A stretch of DNA of 33,671 nt from Bacteroidaceae bacterium (GTDB lineage Bacteria > Bacteroidota > Bacteroidia > Bacteroidales > Bacteroidaceae), in assembly GCA_017408685.1 (NCBI GenBank), contig JAFQUE010000047.1, forward strand, positions 1-33,671. Reading direction: 5' to 3'. Below, in pieces: positions 1 through 6,744 of this stretch. The notes below the pieces were generated by a model. That model had not been told where the DNA came from. It ran no database searches and was given only the letters and a program-made list of their open reading frames with translations. Position 1 is the stretch's first letter. Every line of letters starts with the position of its first letter. The translations under genes were made by a program, and so were the position numbers.

Positions 1-308
1 AATGCTGGCAGTAAATGGTCACGCGAAGCACAGACAAAGTTTGTGCCGCGTGGGTTACGGCAAGACAGCATTATCAATGGATCTCTTTTTCATTACAACC
101 GCAAATATTTTGTCAACCCACACCTTTTTGCTACTGAGCCAATTTATCCCGTATGGTTAAATAATGTTAAATCATCTATTTCTAAACCCAAAACTTGCAC
201 AAATAAGCATATTTTGTGCAAAACGCTATTGGATATTTAAAAAAAATATAGAAATTTGCACTCGGTTTAAAGAACCAACAATCAATCACACAATCTATCA
301 ATATTTAT
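1..308. other. Gene-free left edge of window
   Basis: I see no convincing gene here. An open frame of 65 codons (43-240) resembles nothing I know and has no promoter or RBS. Positions 20-52 can fold into a hairpin: CACGCG (20-25) pairs with CGCGTG (47-52) and GCACA (28-32) pairs with TGTGC (42-46), with a 2-nt bulge. No T-run follows, so it is a poor terminator. It may be the tail of whatever lies left of the window. The right part is AT-rich leader for the acyl-CoA ligase. Confidence 0.5.
228..258 (+). promoter_or_regulatory. Candidate promoter of the acyl-CoA ligase
   Basis: ATTG (228-231), 19 bp, then GAAATTTG (251-258) approximates the Bacteroidetes primary sigma promoter TTTG-N19-TAnnTTTG, with one mismatch in each element. 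Transcription would start near 264, giving a leader of about 45 nt. The match is weak. Confidence 0.35.
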
Positions 309-1988
309 ATGAGACATTTTGTAAGTTATTTCAATGATTCTGTAAAGGAACATTGGGACTTGCCTGCAGTTACCAACTTCGGTAAAGAAACATACACCTA
401 CGGTCAGCTTGCCCGGCAGATAGCAAAGTACCACATTCTCTTCAAAGAGGTCGGTATATCAAAAGGTGACAAGGTTGCCCTTTACGCACGCAACTCAGCG
501 GAGTGGGTGATAGCCTACTATGCAACATTGACCTATGGTGCCGTAACGGTTCCTTTCCTTCCCGATTTCTTGGGAAGTGCTGTTGCAGAACTCGCCTCTT
601 TCTCAGGTTGCCGCCTTCTCATTGCCGATGATATTGCTGTCAATGCACTTAAGGGCAACTCAGTCAACTTTAGCAGGATGACTGAAGTCAAAGATTTTGT
701 TGGCGTCATGAATATCAAGGGATTCGATGTGGTGTACGCTGCAGACGAATCTTTGACAGATGTATGCGCCGATATTGAGGAACGTTATACAGCTCTTTAT
801 CCTAACGGCATGAGTGCAACCGATGTCAACTACTATAACAATAGTTTTGACATGGAAGATGTTGCTGAAATAAGTTTTACATCGGGAACAACCAGTGCCA
901 CATCAAAAGGCGTGGTATTGCCGGCACGTTCACTCTCTGTTAACCTTGAGTTCGGTTTCAGTATCGTTCCCGAGTGTGTGGGTGGTCACATATTTGCAAT
1001 TCTTCCCATGGCTCATATGTTCGGTCAGGCATTTGATGTGCTCTTCCCGCTCTCAAGCGGTTGCCACGTGTTTGTAATGCCCGGCAAGCCCACACCGGCA
1101 CGTCTCATCGGTGGTCTTGGTGCTGTAAAGCCATTCATGTTCCTTACCGTGCCTTTGGTTATAGAGAAAATATTCAAGTCAAAGGTGTTCCCGGTTGTAC
1201 GCAAGTACCCGGCGAAACTGTTGCTCAAGATTCCGGGACTCAGAAGAATTGTCCTTAACAAGATTCGCAGTTCGTTGCTCGCCGCTTTCGGCAATAACTT
1301 CTCTGTGGGTGTCATCATTGGTGGCGCTGCACTTAACCGCGAGGTCGAGGACCTGCTCAAAAGCATGAAATTCCCTTACACTGTCGGTTATGGAATGACA
1401 GAGTGCGGCCCGCTTATCTCATATCGCGACAAGAGCGAATATGTAAAGTATTCATGCGGTACAAAGGCTAGTCCGCTTGAAGTCCGTATAGATTCGGCAA
1501 ATCCACGTCGTGTGCTCGGTGAAATCCAAGTAAAAGGCGACGCAGTAATGCTCGGATATTATAATAACGAAGAGGCCACAAACGCTGCATTCACTTCCGA
1601 TGGCTGGCTCAGAACAGGTGACATGGGTATAATGGACGCCAAAGGAAACATATTCATAAAGGGCCGTTGCAAGAACATGATTCTCACAGGAAGCGGTCAG
1701 AACATCTACCCCGAAGAGATTGAGGACAAAATCAACAATCTGCCATATGTGCTGGAGTCGCTCGTCGTTGGCCGCAAGAATGCCCTTGTTGCATTGGTTG
1801 TCGCCGACTATGAGGCCGGCAAGAAGGATGGAATGAACGAGGAGGAACTCAACAGACTCATCGATACCAACGTTCTTGCCCTCAATTCAGAGTTAGCGGC
1901 GTACAGCAAAATCGGTTATACCGAAATCCGCCGCGAACAGTTTGAGAAGACTCCCAAACAGAGTATCAGACGTTTTATGTACAAATAA
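309..1988 (+). CDS. AMP-dependent long-chain acyl-CoA ligase
   Basis: This 559-residue protein is a member of the ANL adenylate-forming superfamily, closest in layout to long-chain fatty acid-CoA ligases (FadD-like). These enzymes activate a carboxylate with ATP and transfer it to CoA in the cytoplasm. The P-loop TSGTTSATSKG lies at 191-201, the A5 motif YGMTECGP at 361-368, the A8 hinge region GWLRTGD at 432-438 and the sugar-contacting region GRCKN around 452-456. The small C-terminal domain ends TPKQSIRRFMYK. The lysine normally found just before Ile in the A10 motif (GK-I in FadD) appears to be Ser552, with Lys550 two residues away. The ATG at 309 is the first in frame and follows an AT-rich leader. 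The gene stands alone. The substrate cannot be told from sequence; an acyl-ACP ligase or another carboxylate ligase remains possible. Confidence 0.85.
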   Translation: MRHFVSYFNDSVKEHWDLPAVTNFGKETYTYGQLARQIAKYHILFKEVGISKGDKVALYARNSAEWVIAYYATLTYGAVTVPFLPDFLGSAVAELASFSGCRLLIADDIAVNALKGNSVNFSRMTEVKDFVGVMNIKGFDVVYAADESLTDVCADIEERYTALYPNGMSATDVNYYNNSFDMEDVAEISFTSGTTSATSKGVVLPARSLSVNLEFGFSIVPECVGGHIFAILPMAHMFGQAFDVLFPLSSGCHVFVMPGKPTPARLIGGLGAVKPFMFLTVPLVIEKIFKSKVFPVVRKYPAKLLLKIPGLRRIVLNKIRSSLLAAFGNNFSVGVIIGGAALNREVEDLLKSMKFPYTVGYGMTECGPLISYRDKSEYVKYSCGTKASPLEVRIDSANPRRVLGEIQVKGDAVMLGYYNNEEATNAAFTSDGWLRTGDMGIMDAKGNIFIKGRCKNMILTGSGQNIYPEEIEDKINNLPYVLESLVVGRKNALVALVVADYEAGKKDGMNEEELNRLIDTNVLALNSELAAYSKIGYTEIRREQFEKTPKQSIRRFMYK

Positions 1989-2019
1989 GACAAAAGATTC
2001 TTTATAGACAAGAGGCTGA

Positions 2020-2119
2020 CTAAAAAGGCTCTTTTGTTGTTACGCTTGCCCGAAAATACTCATTTACGCTTAGTAAACTGCGTTTTTTCGGGCTTCGCAA
2101 GCCTAAAAATAGCTCTTTT
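2020..2119. repeat. Nested palindromic repeat element
   Basis: A 59-bp imperfect palindrome spans 2044-2102. Its outer arms are GCTTGC (2044-2049) and GCAAGC (2097-2102), the next pair is CCCGAAAA (2049-2056) with TTTTCGGG (2085-2092), and the core hairpin is TTTAC (2063-2067) with GTAAA (2073-2077). It is flanked by near-identical direct repeats: CTAAAAAGGCTCTTTT (2020-2035) and CTAAAAATAGCTCTTTT (2103-2119). It sits just after the ligase stop and may act as its terminator. The architecture is that of a REP- or MITE-like dispersed element. Confidence 0.55.
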
Positions 2120-2134
2120 TATCCAACCTCCCTA

Positions 2135-2179
2135 CAGACGTGGGTGACCCATTTTACTTTTGGGTCACCCACTTGTCTG
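2135..2179. repeat. Strong inverted repeat (hairpin)
   Basis: GTGGGTGACCCA (2140-2151) and TGGGTCACCCAC (2161-2172) form a perfect 12-bp stem with a 9-nt loop. It is extended by CAGAC (2135-2139) pairing with GTCTG (2175-2179) across a 2-nt bulge. It lies between two convergent genes, 22 bp beyond the stop of the minus-strand gene. No T-run follows on either strand, so a classical intrinsic terminator is unlikely, although it could stabilise 3' ends. Confidence 0.7.
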
Positions 2180-2201
2180 AGATGAATATCAATATTGAAC
2201 T

Positions 2202-2720
2202 TTACACCAAGTGTGCCTGCTCCGATACCCAACCGACAAAGTTGTCGAATGATGGATTGTCCATCGGGCATATGCTGTAATGTCTTTCTGCTGTCTGTGT
2301 GCCGATAATCCAAACATTGTCAAATGATAATTCAAGAGTAAAATACCTTGCCATTTTACTGCTTGTATTTATTAGGACCGCACCATAGGCTGCCTCCGGA
2401 ACAAGTATCGGTTCGGGGAAAATGTAAACAATCATTATGTGTCCGTCGTCAACATACAGTTCCTTGCACTTGAATTCGTCCCATTCCAGGTAGAACTTTC
2501 TTCCGTATATCCTTTTCATTGCCCCCGGCCAGGTATCAATCATCATGAGTTCCGTTGCTCCTAATCTGCGCATAGGTATTCCCATTACGAGACCTGGAAT
2601 GAATTTGTATTGCAGGAACATCCTGTAGGCGTGTCTTCTACCTTCCGAAGGAATCCTTCTACCGAAGATTCTTTTCAATAGATTCTTTATCATGCCGTGT
2701 ATGAATATAGGCTTCCCCAT
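2202..2720 (-). CDS. Hypothetical protein, 172 aa
   Basis: I do not recognise this protein. It has a basic N-terminal segment (KNLLKRIFGRR) and a mixed alpha/beta composition rich in aromatic residues, with an apparently folded central block around residues 75-150. No signal peptide, membrane helix or catalytic motif is obvious. The reading frame is long, and the third-position base composition looks like that of its neighbours. The ATG at 2720 is preceded by AGGGA immediately next to it, which is too close for a good RBS. An internal ATG at codon 10 (2693) is the alternative start. It is convergent with the acyl-CoA ligase and is separated from it by the palindromic repeats. No promoter was identified. 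Confidence 0.55.
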   Translation of the reverse strand: MGKPIFIHGMIKNLLKRIFGRRIPSEGRRHAYRMFLQYKFIPGLVMGIPMRRLGATELMMIDTWPGAMKRIYGRKFYLEWDEFKCKELYVDDGHIMIVYIFPEPILVPEAAYGAVLINTSSKMARYFTLELSFDNVWIIGTQTAERHYSICPMDNPSFDNFVGWVSEQAHLV

Positions 2721-3129
2721 TCCCTAAAGAAAGCAAGTTATAAAAACAGGCGTGGGAATTTGACCTATTATCTCATTCCGGCTCTGGACTGCCTGCTGTG
2801 AATAATAAGCAAAACCCACACCTTATTGATATAATATTCCATGCGGAGCCATATACCAATAGCGTAGGCGTTCTTGCTCATCATCCTCACAGCATAGAAT
2901 TGTCCAGATTCAGAATGAAGGATAAATGGGTTAACGCCCTAAATATTATTTATGTTCGCCGGTCCTGCCATTGCGAACAGTACAAAAATACATAAACTAT
3001 TCCACCAAAGCAAGTACCCCGAATTAATAATACGTCTTGTCTCTGTGCATATTCTCCCTCATATTTTCTGTTCATGCTGTTGTTTTCCCCGATAAATAGG
3101 AAGTATTAAGCATTTTTGGCAAAACAACA
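2721..3129. other. Gene-free interval before the tRNA
   Basis: No supportable gene. On the minus strand, 2884 to about 2769 encodes a 38-codon open stretch beginning MMSKNAYAIGIW, and codons upstream of it remain readable apart from an in-frame TAG. This could be the relic of a decayed protein, but I cannot name a parent. The rest is AT-rich spacer. Confidence 0.35.
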
Positions 3130-3160
3130 TTTGAGATTATAAATAAATTCGCTATCTTCG
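3130..3160 (+). promoter_or_regulatory. Promoter of tRNA-Gly
   Basis: TTTG (3130-3133), a 19-bp spacer, then TATCTTCG (3153-3160) matches the Bacteroidetes primary promoter TTTG-N19-TAnnTTTG with a single mismatch. The predicted transcription start is near 3166, about 24 nt before the mature tRNA 5' end. Confidence 0.75.
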
Positions 3161-3189
3161 CGACAGTTTTATGTGAATCATGTGTTAAT

Positions 3190-3265
3190 GCGGCAGTAGC
3201 TCAGTTGGTAGAGCATCAGCTTCCCAAGCTGAGGGTCGCGGGTTCGAGCCCCGTTTGCCGCTCCA
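3190..3265 (+). tRNA. tRNA-Gly (anticodon CCC)
   Basis: This is a complete 76-nt cloverleaf. The acceptor stem is GCGGCAG (3190-3196) with TTGCCGC. The D-arm is GCTC...GAGC and the anticodon stem is TCAGC/GCTGA. The loop TTCCCAA (3221-3227) puts the anticodon CCC at 3223-3225, reading the glycine codon GGG. The T-arm loop is TTCGAGC and CCA is encoded (3263-3265). A dedicated promoter lies upstream and a strong terminator begins one base after CCA, so this is a single-tRNA transcription unit. Confidence 0.96.
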
Positions 3266-3302
3266 AGCACAAGCAACCTATTAGAGGTTGCTTGTGCTTT
3301 TT
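3266..3302 (+). terminator. Intrinsic terminator of tRNA-Gly
   Basis: A perfect 14-bp stem, AGCACAAGCAACCT (3266-3279) with its complement (3285-3298), has a 5-nt loop and is followed by TTTT. It starts immediately after the encoded CCA. Confidence 0.93.
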
Positions 3303-3733
3303 ACCTACTACCTATACAAAGGATTTGGGTTTACCAGTAAAAATTAGGGGGATACTTCTTGAGGTAGTATATGAACAGGAATGAGTATTTTTGTATTCTT
3401 AAACACAACTTACCCTTAACCAGTTGTTGTATATTCTTATTGTAATCGTTCTTTCTTTACTTTTTCATCGCGTGACGAAAGAATATGAAAGCAAGAGTTG
3501 AAGAAAAATACAAGTAAACAATTAAGGTTGATGACTGCCGTAGAATATCAGACGAGCAAAAGCGAGCAAGAACCTCTAAAAAGCGTTCCCTGACAATCAT
3601 ACAAACCTATTTTGATTTTTGGGAATAAGGTACTGCCCCCAGACTTTGCAGGTGAGGCAGGATTTGCGTTGCGTATCAACACTTGTACTTGGAACGGCCT
3701 CAGTAGTGTTGAAAATTTTTTACTCCTGAATAT
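3303..3733. other. Gene-free interval
   Basis: No supportable gene. A perfect -7 element TATTTTTG (3386-3393) on the plus strand has no good -33 partner. Downstream are two small inverted repeats: ACAACT (3405-3410) with AGTTGT (3422-3427), and TTCTTTC (3449-3455) with GAAAGAA (3477-3483). A small untranslated RNA is conceivable but unsupported. The open frame from 3612 to 3785 is best read as untranslated leader of the next gene. Confidence 0.4.
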
Positions 3734-3763
3734 ACTGTATCAAGAATATAATTGCTACATTTG
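3734..3763 (+). promoter_or_regulatory. Candidate promoter of the 114-aa gene
   Basis: TACATTTG (3756-3763) is a perfect TAnnTTTG -7 element. A weak -33 (ACTG, 3734-3737) lies 18 bp upstream. The predicted start of transcription near 3769 lies inside the longer open frame and just before the ATG at 3786, which is the main reason for choosing that start. Confidence 0.45.
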
Positions 3764-3785
3764 GGAAACAATAAACAAATATGCT

Positions 3786-4130
3786 ATGGACCTGAATGAC
3801 TACAAACTTGTTCTTTTGACATGTGCTTCATCCGAGAATGAAGTGACAGGTAAATATATTAAACTTGAAAATACATTTGAATGCGATCTCAAGGGAGTGA
3901 ATCTTGAATCTGGTCTCAGGCTCACTTTTTCAAACGAGCAGGATGAATATCCCGATTTCAGTTTTACAGTTCTCGAAGTAAAAGAAAATAGTTTGTTGCT
4001 CAAGAGAAAATTCGTATACTCCTCGAGTGAGTACCAAGTGGAGATTGGACCTGATAATCCCGAATGCAGGGATTGTTTCGACTTTGGTCGTTACACGTAT
4101 GAATTCAGGCTTAAATTAGTGAAGAGATAA
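3786..4130 (+). CDS. Small hypothetical protein, 114 aa
   Basis: I do not recognise this protein. It is acidic and predicted to be mostly beta-strand, with alternating hydrophobic residues (DFSFTVLEV, SLLLKRKFVY), no signal peptide and no membrane helix. Two cysteines (CRDC) lie near the C-terminus. The frame is open back to 3612, but a perfect -7 element at 3756-3763 and the poor coding character of the upstream part favour the ATG at 3786. A bidirectional terminator hairpin follows 9 bp after the stop. It is transcribed alone. Confidence 0.5.
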   Translation: MDLNDYKLVLLTCASSENEVTGKYIKLENTFECDLKGVNLESGLRLTFSNEQDEYPDFSFTVLEVKENSLLLKRKFVYSSSEYQVEIGPDNPECRDCFDFGRYTYEFRLKLVKR

Positions 4131-4139
4131 TACATAAAG

Positions 4140-4195
4140 AAGAAGACTCTTGCCTTTAATTGTGTTCATCACCGACAAGGCAAGAGTCTTCTTTT
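4140..4195. terminator. Bidirectional terminator
   Basis: A perfect 17-bp stem (4140-4156 with 4177-4193), starting AAGAAGACTCTTGCC, has a 20-nt loop. On the plus strand the arm ends in CTTCTTTT. On the minus strand it ends in CTTCTTCTTT. It lies between the convergent 114-aa gene and the S41 protease gene and can serve both. Confidence 0.75.
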
Positions 4196-4226
4196 ACAAT
4201 AGAGAACTGCTCTTGGGCACTCTCTT

Positions 4227-5849
4227 TTATTGTATGTTTACCTCGGGGAAAGCCTTCCCGTTTTCAAGAACCTCTACAGCCTTCAGCACTGTAGGGTCAT
4301 CAAGGTTTATGTATTTTATGTGCTCCTGCATTCCGAGTATCTGGTATGTTATGTTGGAATACAAAGAGCGTTCCAAAAGTTGGCGCGAAGCATTTGTCTG
4401 CTCCTCATCAGCCTCAATTCCGCGTTCTTTGGCAAATGCAACAAACCGTTCGAAGAGACCGCGTCCTTTCAGGTCGGCAACAAGCGTCCCGTATCTCTTG
4501 TGGTGCGACAGGTTATGTCTGTTGGCTGTGCTGTACTTGAGCGCGAATTGTGCTATCAGGCCTTTTGCTGCAAGTTCCTGCGTGTATCGGGTTATTTCTG
4601 TTGTATCGCTCGATACGAATATGTCGGGCATTATTCCTCCGCCGCCGAACACTGTGCGCCCTCCCTTGGTGGTGTAGACAAGTTCTTCGTTCTGGTGTAT
4701 GCTGTCCTGTGAGAAGAACTCGCCACGGTTGAACCTGTCAAGGAGGTCTTGTGCATAACTTTCAGCGTCTCCGTTGGTGTAGGGTTTCTGTATGCAGCGG
4801 CCCGATGGGGTGTGGTAGCGGGCTATGGTGAGTCTCATCAGCGAACCGTCGTACAGCGGTATCTGCTGTTGTACCAGTCCTTTGCCGAAAGTCCTGCGTC
4901 CTATGATTGTCCCGCGGTCATTGTCCTGTACCGTTCCTGCCAGAATCTCGCTTGCCGAAGCCGATGTTTCGTCGACAAGTATCACAAGCGGTATATCTTT
5001 GAACAATCCGTAACCATTTGCCTTTTCAATGGCAGTAGGGGCGTTGGCGCCTTCGGTATACACTATCACATCGTCCTTTTCAAGGAACTGGTTTGCCATT
5101 TCAAGCGCAACAGCCATGTAACCTCCACCGTTGCCCCGGAGATCGATTATCAATCCTTGCGGGTTGCCCTGCGCAATCTGCAGGAGGGCCTGTATGAATT
5201 CCATGTATGTATTCTCGGCAAAGCGCTGAATCTGCACATATCCCCATCTGTTGTCAATGAGGTACGCGGCCTCAATGCTCTCTACCAATATGTCATCACG
5301 TCTTATCTTTACCTTCACCAACTCATCTTCGCCATAACGCAACAGACCCAGTGTCACAAAACTGCCTTTAGGGCCTTTGAGTTTCTTCATTGCCTTCTCG
5401 TTGTCACAATTCTCTTTGCCCACGAACAGCGAGTCGTTGACTGTAATTATCTTATCGCCGGCAAGTACGCCTGCGTCCTCCGACGGCCCACCGCGTATCA
5501 CCTCGCTGATGTTTACTGTATCTTCTTGGATGGTGAACCGTATACCAATGCCGCTGAAACTGCTCTGCAGGTCCGACGTCATTGCCTCTACTTCGTCTAC
5601 GGGAATGTAGGTGCTGTGAGGGTCAAGTTCTTCTATTACTTTCGGAATGCTCTTCTCGATGATTGAATCGATGTCAATGCTATCGACATACTGGGCGTTG
5701 ATTATTCCCAGCACCTGGCCGAGTTTGTTCTCACCCGGGTTGCTTATGTTGATTATGGTAGCAGGGCCTCTTCGTGAAAAGTGCAGTCCCGCGTAGAAAC
5801 CCAATGTCAGCAGCATGAGAAACAGCAATATCTGTGTTGTCTTCTTCAT
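4227..5849 (-). CDS. S41 C-terminal processing peptidase (CtpA-like)
   Basis: This 540-residue serine protease is in the Prc/CtpA family, which trims or degrades exported proteins from the C-terminus. An N-terminal hydrophobic segment (about 5-20) followed by basic residues acts as a signal sequence or membrane anchor, placing the enzyme on the periplasmic side. A PDZ domain covers about 88-170, with the GIGIRF strand at 101-106. The catalytic core carries DLRGNGGG (236-243), SASASE (296-301) with nucleophile Ser298, and GRRTFGKG (317-324) with general base Lys323. The 25-residue Ser-Lys spacing equals that of E. coli Prc (S452/K477). The C-terminal 180 residues form the extra domain usual in Bacteroidetes members. 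It is the last gene of a minus-strand cluster, 17 bp after dCMP deaminase. The terminator is at 4140-4195. Confidence 0.93.
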   Translation of the reverse strand: MKKTTQILLFLMLLTLGFYAGLHFSRRGPATIINISNPGENKLGQVLGIINAQYVDSIDIDSIIEKSIPKVIEELDPHSTYIPVDEVEAMTSDLQSSFSGIGIRFTIQEDTVNISEVIRGGPSEDAGVLAGDKIITVNDSLFVGKENCDNEKAMKKLKGPKGSFVTLGLLRYGEDELVKVKIRRDDILVESIEAAYLIDNRWGYVQIQRFAENTYMEFIQALLQIAQGNPQGLIIDLRGNGGGYMAVALEMANQFLEKDDVIVYTEGANAPTAIEKANGYGLFKDIPLVILVDETSASASEILAGTVQDNDRGTIIGRRTFGKGLVQQQIPLYDGSLMRLTIARYHTPSGRCIQKPYTNGDAESYAQDLLDRFNRGEFFSQDSIHQNEELVYTTKGGRTVFGGGGIMPDIFVSSDTTEITRYTQELAAKGLIAQFALKYSTANRHNLSHHKRYGTLVADLKGRGLFERFVAFAKERGIEADEEQTNASRQLLERSLYSNITYQILGMQEHIKYINLDDPTVLKAVEVLENGKAFPEVNIQ

Positions 5850-5866
5850 TCTTCTACTATTTCTAC

Positions 5867-6301
5867 TTATTCCTTGTTTTCAAGGTACACAGTCTCGATT
5901 CCGGCTCTTTCGAGCAGGTCTATGCCGTCGGTAAGACGGTATTTCTCGCCATATACCACACGTTTTATGCCTGCCTGGATTATCAGTTTTGCACATTCGA
6001 TGCACGGCGAGGCGGTAACGTACATTGTGGCTCCGCTGCTGTTGTTGTTGGAGCATGCGATCTTTGTTATGGCATTAGCCTCGGCATGCAGAACATAGGG
6101 CTTTGTAAAACCTTCGTCGTTTTCGCACACATTCTCAAAGCCTGCAGGCGTGCCGTTGTAACCGTCTGATATTATCATCTTGTCCTTTACAATCAAAGCG
6201 CCCACCTTGCGGCGTACGCAGTATGAGTTCTCGGCCCAGATATTTGCCATGCGCATATAGCGCAGGTCCAGGTCATGCTGTTTGCTGTTGTTGTTTTCCA
6301 T
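5867..6301 (-). CDS. dCMP deaminase (ComEB-type cytidine deaminase)
   Basis: This 144-residue zinc enzyme converts dCMP to dUMP, feeding thymidylate synthesis in the cytoplasm. The zinc signature is intact: HAE at 72-74 (His72 ligand, Glu74 proton shuttle) and PCIEC at 99-103 (Cys100 and Cys103 ligands). GYNGTP (48-53) is the substrate-binding region typical of deoxycytidylate deaminases. Length is normal for the family. It begins 3 bp after the stop of the lipoprotein gene and ends 17 bp before the protease gene, so it is co-transcribed with both. Assignment as dCMP deaminase rather than a tRNA or riboflavin deaminase rests on the GYNGTP segment and the short length. Confidence 0.92.
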   Translation of the reverse strand: MENNNSKQHDLDLRYMRMANIWAENSYCVRRKVGALIVKDKMIISDGYNGTPAGFENVCENDEGFTKPYVLHAEANAITKIACSNNNSSGATMYVTASPCIECAKLIIQAGIKRVVYGEKYRLTDGIDLLERAGIETVYLENKE

Positions 6302-6304
6302 AGG

Positions 6305-6733
6305 TCAATTATTTCCGAATTGCATGTATGTGTTCTTGTCCTTGTTGATATGCAGCCAGTTGGTGTCGCCGCTGTACGATGTCGCTTCTGTGAATATCTT
6401 AAGCATTTTTCCTGCTATGGTGTCTCCCTCAAGGCTTCCCGTTGTCTGCAGGTTCCAGCAATGGAACCTGCGGGTCTTGCCGTTTGCTTCCCATTTGCCG
6501 TTTATGGCAACTCCGCTTGGCGAGGTGGCAGTGAAACCATCATCGGTGAACTGCACCGAGTATTTCTTGCCGCGGTTGTCATACTGCACCGAACCCTCAC
6601 GAATGTATGTAAGCGTCCATTGGCGGTCGATGAAAATCTCGCCTATGTTGTCATCGGGAGTGCAGGCGCCAATTGTCAGCAGCAATACTGTTGCAAATAT
6701 AATTCTCTTTGTCGTTTCTGCAAATGTTTTCAT
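6305..6733 (-). CDS. Small lipoprotein, possibly DUF4847
   Basis: This 142-residue protein has a lipoprotein signal peptide: MKTF, positive residues, a hydrophobic core (IIFATVLLLTIGAC) and a lipobox with Cys24. The mature part is predicted to be a beta-rich, lipocalin-like fold with a conserved-looking DRQWTLTYI segment. Family assignment to DUF4847 is from recollection of small Bacteroides lipoproteins at this position and is tentative. The function is unknown, presumably in the cell envelope. I chose the ATG at 6733, 11 bp after the upstream gene's stop, because it starts the signal peptide directly. A longer frame starting at 6760 would overlap the upstream gene and spoil the signal peptide. 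Confidence 0.7.
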   Translation of the reverse strand: MKTFAETTKRIIFATVLLLTIGACTPDDNIGEIFIDRQWTLTYIREGSVQYDNRGKKYSVQFTDDGFTATSPSGVAINGKWEANGKTRRFHCWNLQTTGSLEGDTIAGKMLKIFTEATSYSGDTNWLHINKDKNTYMQFGNN

Positions 6734-6744
6734 TCTCTTGTGTG

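Noticed and set aside
43-240. 65-codon open frame at the left edge
   Set aside because: No recognisable features, no promoter or RBS, and low-complexity coding. Treated as intergenic.
2769-2884. 38-codon minus-strand open frame with readable codons upstream of it
   Set aside because: Interrupted by an in-frame stop and matches nothing I recognise. Noted only as a possible relic.
3612-3785. Extending the 114-aa gene upstream to 3612
   Set aside because: A perfect -7 promoter element at 3756-3763 lies inside this stretch and the peptide there looks non-coding.
4749-5666. Long open frame (305 codons) antisense to the S41 protease
   Set aside because: The opposite strand encodes a protease with every family motif. 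The antisense frame has a composition typical of a mirror frame.
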